Positions 1-8,233 of a stretch of DNA of 35,706 bases are shown piece by piece. The notes under the pieces are model-generated. The model made no database searches. It was given only the letters and a program-made list of their open reading frames with translations, and was not told the DNA's origin. Source of the DNA: Pedobacter sp. (GTDB lineage Bacteria > Bacteroidota > Bacteroidia > Sphingobacteriales > Sphingobacteriaceae); contig JACMPF010000185.1 in NCBI GenBank assembly GCA_014377665.1, forward strand, positions 1 to 35,706, given 5' to 3'. Numbering within the stretch: position 1 is the first letter of the stretch; every line of letters starts with the position of its first letter. The position numbers and the translations under genes are program-made.

Positions 1-481
1 ATCTTGATGATGTTTCCAACACCAACACTTCCTTCCATATATGGGCCCTTGTCAAGAGAAGTGATAATTGGGATGCCAAAGTCATTCTTAACAAACTACC
101 TGGAAGAGGCATTGATCATAGGTGTTAGTTCTTCCACCAACTCGTGATCTAAATCCTTCAACACAATTAAAACTATAGAAGGTATTCACATGGCCTACTT
201 CAAAAGGCCCAAAATCTTTGTAGCTGGCAAATAATAGTGTTACAGCATCCAGAGTCCTTATAACTTTATAATGTATCTAGATTCTTATACACCCTCATAT
301 AAAAACCATTTTATTTGTCCCGCCTGTTTCTATAACATAAAACATCTGGTCTTTTTTGAGCATCGGGAAGTACAACTAAATTTGAACCGCCACTGTAGAG
401 GCTATCTGACAGCTGTTCATTTATCTTATAATTTTTATGATTAACAGTACGATCACCCTTAAATTTATAAAAATTCTTCAT
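1..481 (-). pseudogene. Decayed DUF5686 family (carboxypeptidase-regulatory-like/outer-membrane type) gene, partial
   Basis: Read on minus, pieces of one protein family appear in order but in different frames. Positions 481-311 give a 55-residue piece with SGGSNLVVLPDAQKRPDV. About 300-270 gives GVYKNLDTL followed by a stop. About 265-95 gives GPFEVGHVNTFYSFN followed by VEGFRSRVGGRTN. Then comes a frame change, and about 92-1 gives FGIPIITSLDKGPYMEG and VGVGNIIK. EGFR-x-R-x-GGRT and PY-x-E-x-x-V-G-x-x-N-I-x-K are landmarks I associate with DUF5686 proteins, which are large envelope proteins of about 800 residues. Roughly a hundred or more codons between the last two pieces are missing, and there are several stops and frameshifts. 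The gene runs off the left edge. Identification is from memory of the family; decay is seen directly. Confidence 0.7.
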
Positions 482-620
482 TGTATTATTGTTTAACTTA
501 CAGAGCCTAGTCTGTATGCGCAACAAAATTAATATTCAACTTCTGAATATTATTATTAGAAAGTCTGGATATAGTTAATGAATTGAGGTTATGACAAACA
601 AATGAATATTAGCTTTAAAG

Positions 621-1298
621 TTACCAACTCATTACTTGAAACATCCTTCGAAATTCATCGCCCATGTTAGCAGTCAACTCAATATGATCACCCGTTACAG
701 GATGTTTAAATTTTAACTCCGAAGCATGTAATAACATGGTAGTCATATCCCATTGTTCTTTAAAAAACTTATTTTGTTTATTACAACCATGCTTCCTATC
801 TCCAATTATCGGATAAAAAATATGCGCGAAATGCTTACGCAGTTGGTGCATCCTTCCTGTAGTAGGCGTGGCTTCAACTAAAGAGTATCTGGAAGTTTCA
901 TGCTTTCCAAAGGGAATATTCAGCTCTGTTCGCTTGAGCGTGACGAACGAAGTGAAAGCCTCTTGAATCGTCCCATTCTCTTTGGCCAAAGGATAGTCAA
1001 TATCTTGTTGATCAGGGCTATGACCACGCAGTACAGCAAGATACTTTTTTAAGACTTGGCCATTCTGAAATTGTCGTTGTAAGGCGATCTCTACATCCTT
1101 TTCAAACGCGAACAGCAACAGTCCCCCAGTTTTACGATCAAGCCTATGAACGGGACTCACATGCTTACCTATTTGATCTCTAAGGAGCTGCAAGGCAAAC
1201 TCTTTGGCATCGTTTGCTATAGATGAACGGTGGACCAATAATCCATGTGGCTTATTGATTGCGATGATATGGTCATCCTGATATACGATTTCAAGCAT
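621..1298 (-). CDS. truC: tRNA pseudouridine synthase, TruC type (RluA family)
   Basis: Isomerises a uridine in tRNA (U65 in the E. coli TruC case) to pseudouridine in the cytoplasm. The catalytic-aspartate motif is HRLDRKTGG, and the family's nucleotide-binding stretch GRMHQLRKHFAH is present, followed by IIGDRKHG as in TruC proteins. About 225 residues, a normal length for a TruC-like enzyme with no S4 domain. I chose the ATG at 1298 because the protein then begins MLEIVYQDDHIIAINKPHG, the usual TruC N-terminus. An in-frame start at 1325 would add nine residues and overlap the end of the upstream GH42 gene by 19 bases. The gene directly follows GH42 on the same strand, probably by chance rather than function. 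Which uridine is modified is inferred. Confidence 0.88.
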   Translation of the reverse strand: MLEIVYQDDHIIAINKPHGLLVHRSSIANDAKEFALQLLRDQIGKHVSPVHRLDRKTGGLLLFAFEKDVEIALQRQFQNGQVLKKYLAVLRGHSPDQQDIDYPLAKENGTIQEAFTSFVTLKRTELNIPFGKHETSRYSLVEATPTTGRMHQLRKHFAHIFYPIIGDRKHGCNKQNKFFKEQWDMTTMLLHASELKFKHPVTGDHIELTANMGDEFRRMFQVMSW

Positions 1299-1306
1299 TC
1301 GCAAAG

Positions 1307-3262
1307 TTAAACCTTCGCTCGCCATTCTACAACCATTGTTTCCTCGGAACTTATAGCAATTGCATCATTAATATAAGTACCATGATGACTAGAACTGAAA
1401 GCAACCCGCTCGTATACTAGTCCGTTAATATTTAGTTTTAAGATTTGATCAGAGCCGGATTTGTTAACTAACACTGTCATATACCTGTTAGCATTTCGAA
1501 TCAGTTTTAAGAGCATGCCTGGTTGATGAGTTTCAAAGCTGACAGGAAGCTGAGTTACAATGTCTGATAGTTCGTCACGCAAGAATGAACTAAGTTCTTT
1601 GTAGCTGCCGCTGATTCTAGATCCTAGGCCTAAAAGAGAAGGAATCCAAACAACATGGCCCTTGCCAAAATCATTCCTGCAACCATAAGTGTTCGTCTCA
1701 ACTGAAGAGAACTTGCTTTTTGATATTGAGGTGGCAGTACGCAATTTGAGTGTACCCCGCCATAAATGGGATTTAAGTTCAAGCTTGCTGAGCGATAAAT
1801 AAAAATCGAATAAATTGTCAACGAACTTGAATTCGTTAATTAGGGCACCGAAACAGTCTTTGAAAGGAAAATCGGGTCCTAGGATACAATAAGCATTTTC
1901 ATCGTAATAGGCGGTCAAGCCGTCAACAATTAACTTACCTCCTTTATAAACGAAATCATTTAATGGCCTCCAGTATTTAGAAGGAATGCTCAGCTGATGC
2001 GAAAGAATAATCGCTTGTCCGGTAAAGTCATCCAACTCGAAATTATATTCTCCTATTTCTTTGAAAGATGCATGCACTCCAATCTCTGATAAAGCTTCAA
2101 AATAACTGAGGGCAGACTTCATAACACCCCCGACCATTCGACCTTCCAGTTCAATACTTTTTATGTGAAGTGCTTGCTCAATCCATAATGACTCCCTTGT
2201 GTAAAGCACACTTACTCTAGAATCCTGGACGCTGAAATCTGCGAAGAAATCATGATTCTGTGAAACAGTTTTGCTTACGCAAGAAGCCATCAACAACCGG
2301 TCCGTTGGCTTGTTCTGAAAATCAAGCATTGCCCATTCTCCAGCTTCAAACCCAGATCTTCTAGCATTCATACACCAGAACATTCCACCTTCACTACCGG
2401 ATCCAACATTAACCCATAGCCACTGTGCAATCTCTTCTTTAGTTGGGCATAAAGGCCTTTTACCACTATAGGTATTATTTCCACCCTGAAGTTCAGTCAT
2501 GAACCACGGTATGGGGCCAGCGCCTGATCTAAGTATCTCTGCATTTGCAGACATGGCAACCGCGAATTGATTTCTACTGAAATAATCGAAATGCCAACTT
2601 GCATGAGCTGATCCGCCTAGACTTGTGAGAAATTCTCTCCAGTTAGGAAAATCATATTCAGCGGCATTTTTAAAGATGTCGTGGTTATTGACATGAATGG
2701 GTCTTTTTTTATCATACTTTCTAATCTCTTGAGTAAGCCATTTTAAGAACCAGATATTATGAGCTACTAAAAACTCTCTTTTTGAAAGGTCGAGGGTAGT
2801 AAACCCATTAGAGTTATAAGATGCTTTTTGTCTTCCATCCTTCCATGTCTGAAAACGGTCCTTTGTAAAATCATCCTCAGGCAACGAGCCCGATCCAGGC
2901 TCATTTATTGGGACCCAACCATATAACGAATTGAATTGATTGAAGTGCTGAACCACATGATGGATATAGTTTGCGATAGCACCTAAGTGTTCTGCCGTTT
3001 TTGGGAACTTAAAGCCACCTACATCAGAGAAATTAGTTTCTGGAAATAAGTTTGCGTAAACTTTAATCTGGTATTTTTCGGCAGCTTCAAAAGCAACGTC
3101 GAACAAACTAAAGTCCCAGACCTCACCTTTACGCATATAGCTTTCAAACATTCTGATTCGTGTAATTCCGAGCCCATACTTCTGCATTAGTTCAAACCAG
3201 CTGTAGATTTCCGAATCAGTCTGTCCAGGTTCAATAAAAATTTCTGCACCAACGAACATCAT
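1307..3262 (-). CDS. Glycoside hydrolase family 42-type beta-galactosidase
   Basis: 651 residues without a signal peptide, so probably cytoplasmic. Residues about 1-350 form the catalytic barrel. The likely acid/base is Glu121 in PINEPGSG and the nucleophile Glu257 in WFMTELQGGNN, matching the N-E and E-x-Q-x-G patterns of GH42. Residues about 370-560 look like the GH42 trimerisation (glutamine-amidotransferase-like) domain, and the tail resembles the small C-terminal beta domain. GH42 enzymes cleave terminal beta-galactosides, sometimes alpha-L-arabinopyranosides. It lies about 80 bases downstream of a secreted GH71/99-like gene on the same strand, suggesting that the secreted enzyme's products could be finished inside the cell. 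Two consecutive ATGs (3262, 3259) are possible starts. Family is fairly sure; substrate is inferred. Confidence 0.8.
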   Translation of the reverse strand: MMFVGAEIFIEPGQTDSEIYSWFELMQKYGLGITRIRMFESYMRKGEVWDFSLFDVAFEAAEKYQIKVYANLFPETNFSDVGGFKFPKTAEHLGAIANYIHHVVQHFNQFNSLYGWVPINEPGSGSLPEDDFTKDRFQTWKDGRQKASYNSNGFTTLDLSKREFLVAHNIWFLKWLTQEIRKYDKKRPIHVNNHDIFKNAAEYDFPNWREFLTSLGGSAHASWHFDYFSRNQFAVAMSANAEILRSGAGPIPWFMTELQGGNNTYSGKRPLCPTKEEIAQWLWVNVGSGSEGGMFWCMNARRSGFEAGEWAMLDFQNKPTDRLLMASCVSKTVSQNHDFFADFSVQDSRVSVLYTRESLWIEQALHIKSIELEGRMVGGVMKSALSYFEALSEIGVHASFKEIGEYNFELDDFTGQAIILSHQLSIPSKYWRPLNDFVYKGGKLIVDGLTAYYDENAYCILGPDFPFKDCFGALINEFKFVDNLFDFYLSLSKLELKSHLWRGTLKLRTATSISKSKFSSVETNTYGCRNDFGKGHVVWIPSLLGLGSRISGSYKELSSFLRDELSDIVTQLPVSFETHQPGMLLKLIRNANRYMTVLVNKSGSDQILKLNINGLVYERVAFSSSHHGTYINDAIAISSEETMVVEWRAKV

Positions 3263-3310
3263 TTAAAAAGTTTTAAGTAGTGTCAAGTCCTAGGATGATA
3301 GTTGAGAGAA

Positions 3311-3328
3311 TTTAACGAATTTGTTAAA
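3311..3328. promoter_or_regulatory. Inverted repeat upstream of the GH42 gene
   Basis: TTTAAC and GTTAAA arms separated by six bases, about 50-65 bases upstream of the GH42 start. It could be an operator for a local regulator. No matching second copy was found in the window and no regulator is adjacent, so this is weak. Confidence 0.2.
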
Positions 3329-3344
3329 AGTTCATGAATAGCAC

Positions 3345-4649
3345 TTAATCATGCCTTGGCAAGGGAACATCTAATTTAAAAGGTATTTGCTTTCGCAACA
3401 TTTTGCCAGCGTATCCTGATAAATATAAATAATAGTCTGAAGGAATACCGTATTCAAAGGTGATAAACGTACTTGCTCCTATTGGAGGTTTCTTCGAGAT
3501 TTTGAATATCGCTGTCCCTTCGTCTACTTCATCGAACATGGCTACATAGAGCATTTCTACGCCATTACTTATCGCTCCCGAGATTTGTTTCCAAAAAAAC
3601 TTTCCCCGATCCCTGGGTATTTGATTGCTAGGTGAATTTGGATTCATATTGTGCCAACTGAAACCTGGAAAAACCACAGCTACATAATCTATTTTCTTGG
3701 CATTGCACCATTCTATATCTTTCTTTTGAACTTTCGCATACTGTTCATAAGCATTTTCGTTTCTATAACGACCTACAGTCCAAGGATGAACGATATCGAC
3801 TTTTTTGATTAACTCATGTAAAGCTGGATTCTTTTCGGTATCATTTCCAAATTCTCTCCAGTAAGTTGGCACGCCAAGCATTATGGAACAACCTCCATAT
3901 ACCGGATCATTTTGTAAAAAATCAACCATCTTTGAAACATCTTTGGTTGTATATTTTCTGTTGTCATTAAAGCCTGCCCCCCATAAAACAACGAGTGGCT
4001 TGCCGTTGTGATACAGGTAAGTCTGCTCCTTTCCTTGGCTTGTTATCTTAAGACTGTCGACCAGATTCTTCCAGTCGTTTATCAATACAGAGACATCAAC
4101 ACTATCCCTACAGCCCGATAGATCATACATTACGGAAATAGCTCTTCCGTATTTTTTAGCAGATTGCAGCGCGTTGGCTAATACTGTATTGAAGTGATGC
4201 TTGCCAGATTTACTTCTGATTTCAGAAACAAACCGCTGCATAAATACACCATCAAGTCCATATTCTTTCATCCATTTGAAATGTACATCCGTAGTTGAAG
4301 CATCATAAGCACTTTGAAGATAAGCCGAAGTACCATCATCATTGTAAAACGGGGTCTTGTATACCTTAGGGTACTCAGTGGTCTCCGCCCAAAGGTCAAC
4401 ATTAGTGCTTCCTGGTGCAAACTTACCTCCAGAGGTGTAATGATACCAACCTCTGCCCGCTCCGTCATCGGGTGCATTATGCCAACCCTGATATCCTGCC
4501 ATCACCAGACCTTTGTATGATACAAATCTAGAGGTTTTCCCGTGTTTGAGTTGAGCGCTCAACCTGCCGGAAAGTGACAGAATCAAGACGAATAATACCA
4601 ATAGTCTATTTGAAAAGACTGCTAATTTAGATGCTGGATAGTATTTCAT
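3345..4649 (-). CDS. Secreted glycoside hydrolase family 71/99-like protein
   Basis: 434 residues with an N-terminal hydrophobic signal (about residues 12-32, ending LSAQ). After it comes the family's opening motif, KGLVMAGYQGWHNAPDDG at 46-63. The C-terminal part has FDEVDEGT: Glu374 and Glu377 are three apart, the same spacing as the two catalytic glutamates of GH99 endo-alpha-mannosidases. In between, alternating strands and helices (GLDGVFMQRF, GRAISVMYDLSG, GKPLVVLWGAGF, KIDYVAVVFPGFSWHN) fit a TIM barrel. GH71 enzymes act on alpha-1,3-glucan and GH99 on alpha-mannans; many Bacteroidota members have no assigned substrate. It sits upstream of the GH42 gene on the same strand and is divergent from the EEP gene at 4764. 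Family good; substrate unknown. Confidence 0.75.
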   Translation of the reverse strand: MKYYPASKLAVFSNRLLVLFVLILSLSGRLSAQLKHGKTSRFVSYKGLVMAGYQGWHNAPDDGAGRGWYHYTSGGKFAPGSTNVDLWAETTEYPKVYKTPFYNDDGTSAYLQSAYDASTTDVHFKWMKEYGLDGVFMQRFVSEIRSKSGKHHFNTVLANALQSAKKYGRAISVMYDLSGCRDSVDVSVLINDWKNLVDSLKITSQGKEQTYLYHNGKPLVVLWGAGFNDNRKYTTKDVSKMVDFLQNDPVYGGCSIMLGVPTYWREFGNDTEKNPALHELIKKVDIVHPWTVGRYRNENAYEQYAKVQKKDIEWCNAKKIDYVAVVFPGFSWHNMNPNSPSNQIPRDRGKFFWKQISGAISNGVEMLYVAMFDEVDEGTAIFKISKKPPIGASTFITFEYGIPSDYYLYLSGYAGKMLRKQIPFKLDVPLPRHD

Positions 4650-4713
4650 AACTACTAATATTATGAGTGGATAACAATATTATTATAAAAATGGAAATAT
4701 ATAGAGAAACTCT

Positions 4714-4721
4714 TAGTTTTG
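4714..4721 (+). promoter_or_regulatory. Candidate Bacteroidota -7 element for the EEP operon
   Basis: TAGTTTTG matches the Bacteroidota housekeeping -7 consensus TAnnTTTG exactly, 42 bases before the ATG at 4764. A -33 TTTG is not clear. Its position supports the ATG at 4764 over the in-frame TTG at 4719, which lies inside this element. Confidence 0.35.
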
Positions 4722-4763
4722 GTTAACCCAATCATCTATATTGGTGTATTAAATATTCTTTCT

Positions 4764-5690
4764 ATGAAACGCAATAAGCTAATAGTTTTTATACTATTTA
4801 TAACTTTCTTCAATCAAGTAAATGGTCAGGAGTTAAACATCGCAACCTATAATATCAGGTATGAGAATTCTGGTGATAAAAAAGATGGAAATGGTTGGGA
4901 TCTGCGTGGAACGGTAATTGCCAATCTTATAAAATTCCATGATTTCGATATTTTTGGCGCTCAGGAAGTTTTAAATAAGCAATTGGATGATCTTTCGGGA
5001 AACCTACCTCAATATGGCCACATTGGTGTTGGACGAGATGACGGTAAAGAAGCAGGTGAATATGCACCTATTTTTTTTAAAAAAGGCAAATTTAAATTAC
5101 TGAAAGATGGACATTTCTGGTTGTCCGACAAGACTGAAACTCCCAACAAAGGTTGGGATGCAGCTTTACCCAGAATATGTACATGGGGTCAATTTCAGGA
5201 AGTCAACTCTGGAATTAAATTCTATTTCTTCAATACACATTTTGATCACGTAGGCATTATTGCCCGACGAGAAAGTTCTAAATTGATCTTAAAAAAAATA
5301 ATGGAACTGGCAGGAGATGAACCAACAATACTTACAGGAGATTTCAATGTTGATCAAAACGATGAAAGTTTCAAAATTTTAAGTGGAACCGAATTAAAGG
5401 ATGCTTTCACGACCACGCAGATTAAATACGCAAACAATGGAACTTTCAACCACTTTGATGCTAATGCAATGACCGATAGCAGAATAGATCACATATTTTT
5501 GTCTAATTGCGTTGTTGTCAAGCGTTATGGAATTTTGACAGACACCTACAGGACACCAGCGGCAGAACAGGCGAATGTTAACACAGCAGGTAATTTTCCG
5601 AAAGAACTAAAATTAAAAGCCTTCGAAGCGAGGCTTCCTTCAGACCATTTCCCCGTTATGATAACTGTCGAACTGCAAAAGTGCAAATGA
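4764..5690 (+). CDS. Secreted endonuclease/exonuclease/phosphatase (EEP) family protein
   Basis: About 308 residues. A signal peptide (MKRNKLIVFILFITFFNQ to VNG, cleavage before QELN) precedes a complete EEP fold. Landmarks in order are the first strand TYNIRYENSGD, the metal-binding glutamate in FGAQEVL, NTHFDHVG, GDFNVDQND, RIDHIF and the catalytic SDHFP near the C-terminus. The superfamily hydrolyses phosphodiester or phosphomonoester bonds in nucleic acids, inositol phosphates or lipids; secreted Bacteroidota members are usually only named by superfamily. The ATG at 4764 is chosen because it gives a proper signal peptide. The stop overlaps the next gene in an ATGA junction at 5687-5690, so the two are probably translationally coupled. 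Confidence 0.82.
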   Translation: MKRNKLIVFILFITFFNQVNGQELNIATYNIRYENSGDKKDGNGWDLRGTVIANLIKFHDFDIFGAQEVLNKQLDDLSGNLPQYGHIGVGRDDGKEAGEYAPIFFKKGKFKLLKDGHFWLSDKTETPNKGWDAALPRICTWGQFQEVNSGIKFYFFNTHFDHVGIIARRESSKLILKKIMELAGDEPTILTGDFNVDQNDESFKILSGTELKDAFTTTQIKYANNGTFNHFDANAMTDSRIDHIFLSNCVVVKRYGILTDTYRTPAAEQANVNTAGNFPKELKLKAFEARLPSDHFPVMITVELQKCK

Positions 5691-6358
5691 AAACGCTAAG
5701 GGCAGTTACTTTTTTTATTTTAATCTCATTAAGCGCTTACGCACAGACAAATTTTGTCGAGTTAAGAACCAACATGGGAAACATTACCATTATGCTTTAC
5801 GACAACACCCCTAGGCACAAATCTATGTTTATAGATGAAATCGGTAAAGGAACTTATAAAAAAGCACTTTTTAACAGAGTTATCAAGGACTTTGTAAGCC
5901 AGGCGGGCGAATTGGACGAGTCTATTTTAGCTGATGAAAAGTTACATCCGAAGAAAAGACCGCGCAGATTAAATGCCGAAATTGACAGCAATTTCATTCA
6001 CAAAAAGGGAGCAATTGGTGCAGGCCGTGATGACAACCTTCAGAAAAGTTCTTATTTCAATCAGATTTACATGGTATCTGGCAATGTGTTAACAGACAAA
6101 CAGCTTGATGAGTTGGAGAATAAAACGCGACGAAAGATGTCGCAGAAAACCCGTGAGATTTATAAAACTCAGGGAGGAGTTCCTCACCTCGACTTTAATT
6201 ATACTATTTTCGGCGAAATCGTTGAAGGCTTGGATGTTGCTGAAAGAATTAACAAAGTTGCAACACACAAACTGAATGTACCTGTGAGCGCTATAATTTT
6301 TGACGCAAGAGTATTAAGCGAAAAAGAAACGAAAGCGCGCAAAATATCTCAAGAATGA
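5687..6358 (+). CDS. Secreted cyclophilin-type peptidyl-prolyl cis-trans isomerase
   Basis: About 223 residues. A signal peptide (first 20 residues, ending SAYAQ) precedes a cyclophilin domain that starts NFVELRTNMGNITIMLYDN. The active-site strand FNRVIKDFVSQAG keeps Arg64, Phe69 and Gln72. TIFGEIVEGLDVAERI is the usual late cyclophilin motif. A charged insertion (about residues 128-158, LTDKQLDELENKTRRK and on) precedes HLDFNYTIFGE, which I recall from other Bacteroidota cyclophilins. It would assist folding of envelope or secreted proteins in the periplasm. The ATG at 5687 overlaps the EEP stop, and its own stop overlaps the kinase start (ATGA, 6355-6358). An alternative GTG at 5681 would add two residues. 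Confidence 0.88.
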   Translation: MKTLRAVTFFILISLSAYAQTNFVELRTNMGNITIMLYDNTPRHKSMFIDEIGKGTYKKALFNRVIKDFVSQAGELDESILADEKLHPKKRPRRLNAEIDSNFIHKKGAIGAGRDDNLQKSSYFNQIYMVSGNVLTDKQLDELENKTRRKMSQKTREIYKTQGGVPHLDFNYTIFGEIVEGLDVAERINKVATHKLNVPVSAIIFDARVLSEKETKARKISQE

Positions 6359-8208
6359 ATCATCAACTAGAGTTATATAAGAAGGCTGCGGAACTCGCAA
6401 AAATTGGGATATGGGAAGTTAATCTAGTCAAGAATGTTGTTTTTTGGGATTTTATAACAAAGAAAATCTTTGAAACACCAGAGGATTACATTCCAACTAC
6501 CAAAGAAGCACTCACCTTTTATGTGTCTGTTGCGATGACAGAAAACATCGAAGATCAAATGAAGAAGCTCATCGCCACAGGTAAAGCATTGACAAGCCAG
6601 TTTCAAATTAAGACGATGAAAGGTAATCATCGATGGGTAGAGATTAATTCGCAGGCAGAATTTGCCAGTCATCAATGTATCAAGCTTGTTGGTACCATAC
6701 AGGATATCACTCCTCAACGAAAATTAATTGAAACTTTGGAACTTAATCACAATAAGTTCCTAACCGCCTTTGATTATGCGCCAATAGGTATGGCACTGGT
6801 TTCTCCGGAAGGCAACTGGATTAAAGTGAACAACAGCCTCTGTGCTATTCTTGGCTACAAGCGAAATGAAATAATTAAACTCACCTTTCAGGATATTACT
6901 CATCCAGATGACTTAGCCGAAGATTTGGAACATGTCACACGTTTACTAAATCGTGAAGCAGATACCTATTCGATGAGTAAGCGTTACTTTCACAAGGATG
7001 GTCGGATTGTTTGGGTTTCGTTGACTGTGGCAATTGTGAGGAACCCCGACAATGAGCCCGTATATTTTATTTCTCAGCTGAAAGATATTACTGAACGTAT
7101 AAAAAACTCCGAGCGCCTTAAAAAGGAAAGACAACGGCTAGACAATGTGATTGAAACTACCCAGATCGGAACCTGGGAATGGAATCTTGCATCAAATAAG
7201 ATGACAAATGATGCGAGATGTTTTAGTATGCTTGGCTATGAAGTTGCCGAAGCTCCCCTGCATCAAATTAGTGAACTTTTCAAACAAATACATCCCGACG
7301 ACACTCAAACCGTGAAGACTAGTTTGAATGATTGTTTCAATAGAAAAACGGACTATTACCAATGCGAGTACCGCATGCTCCATAAGAATGGTAGCTGGGT
7401 ATGGATACAAAGCAACGGCAAGGTAATCAAATGGTCGATTGAAAATAAGCCTATGGTCATGCTTGGAACTCGGGAAGACATTTCCAAACGAAAGCAATTA
7501 GAGGAAGTTCAACTGAAGACTATGGCCATCATTAGTGATCAAAATAAACGTTTAGTGAACTTTGCTCACATTGTGTCCCATAATTTAAGGTCACATGCAG
7601 GGAATTTCCAAATGTTACTTGAACTTTTTCAAATGGAAAAAGATGAGGAAGAAAAGAGCCATATGCTCAGTTTACTAAGGCAGAATGCAGACAATCTTTT
7701 TGAAACAATAGGTAATCTAAATGAGATTGTTAGTTTTAAGCTCAACGATAAGAAGCAGACTAAGCCAATAAACCTTCAGGAACAAATCAAGAAAACATTG
7801 AAGGCAATTCAGGCAATTGCCCAAAAACAAAGAGCAGAGTTTAGTGTCTTTGTAAATGCAGACTTGAATATCAATTATAACCCTGCCTATCTGGAAAGTA
7901 TCCTACTTAACTTTTTTACAAACGCAATAAAGTATAAGCACCCTGAACGAGATCCAAAGATTAAAATAATTGCTTTTATTGAAGAGGGAAAGATTATTCT
8001 AGAAATAAAAGACAACGGGATCGGCATTGACCTTGATGTGCATGGAACAAAGCTATTTGGTATGTATAAAACCTTTCATGAAAATGCAGACGCAAGAGGT
8101 ATTGGACTATTTATCACAAAAAATCAAGTGGAAGCCTTAGGGGGAACAATTTCTGTGAATAGTGAAGTTGGTGTTGGCACCACATTTAGATTATCTTTAT
8201 TGAACTAA
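6355..8208 (+). CDS. PAS-domain sensor histidine kinase
   Basis: 617 residues with no membrane segment, so a soluble sensor. Three PAS/PAC units are visible: about 8-120, 132-250 (AFDYAPIGMALVSPEGNWIK, ending QLKDITERIK) and 260-380 (IGTWEWNLASNK, ending GTREDISKRKQLE). A kinase core follows. The dimerisation/phosphoacceptor box is AHIVSHNLRSH with His409; the N box is LNFFTNAIKYKHPE with Asn523; G1 is DNGIGI at 553-558; G2 is ARGIGLFITKN near 580-590. There is no receiver domain and no response regulator next to it, so the partner is elsewhere. Its ATG overlaps the cyclophilin stop, so it is probably coupled to the two secreted proteins upstream. The signal sensed is unknown. Confidence 0.9.
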   Translation: MNHQLELYKKAAELAKIGIWEVNLVKNVVFWDFITKKIFETPEDYIPTTKEALTFYVSVAMTENIEDQMKKLIATGKALTSQFQIKTMKGNHRWVEINSQAEFASHQCIKLVGTIQDITPQRKLIETLELNHNKFLTAFDYAPIGMALVSPEGNWIKVNNSLCAILGYKRNEIIKLTFQDITHPDDLAEDLEHVTRLLNREADTYSMSKRYFHKDGRIVWVSLTVAIVRNPDNEPVYFISQLKDITERIKNSERLKKERQRLDNVIETTQIGTWEWNLASNKMTNDARCFSMLGYEVAEAPLHQISELFKQIHPDDTQTVKTSLNDCFNRKTDYYQCEYRMLHKNGSWVWIQSNGKVIKWSIENKPMVMLGTREDISKRKQLEEVQLKTMAIISDQNKRLVNFAHIVSHNLRSHAGNFQMLLELFQMEKDEEEKSHMLSLLRQNADNLFETIGNLNEIVSFKLNDKKQTKPINLQEQIKKTLKAIQAIAQKQRAEFSVFVNADLNINYNPAYLESILLNFFTNAIKYKHPERDPKIKIIAFIEEGKIILEIKDNGIGIDLDVHGTKLFGMYKTFHENADARGIGLFITKNQVEALGGTISVNSEVGVGTTFRLSLLN

Positions 8209-8233
8209 TCCATTTAAAACTAAATATTAAGCA

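Noticed and set aside
4664-4678. TGAGTGGATAACAAT, 14 of 15 bases identical to the E. coli lac operator core
   Set aside because: The other half-site is absent, no lac-type repressor is nearby, and Bacteroidota do not use that operator; chance similarity in AT-rich DNA is more likely.
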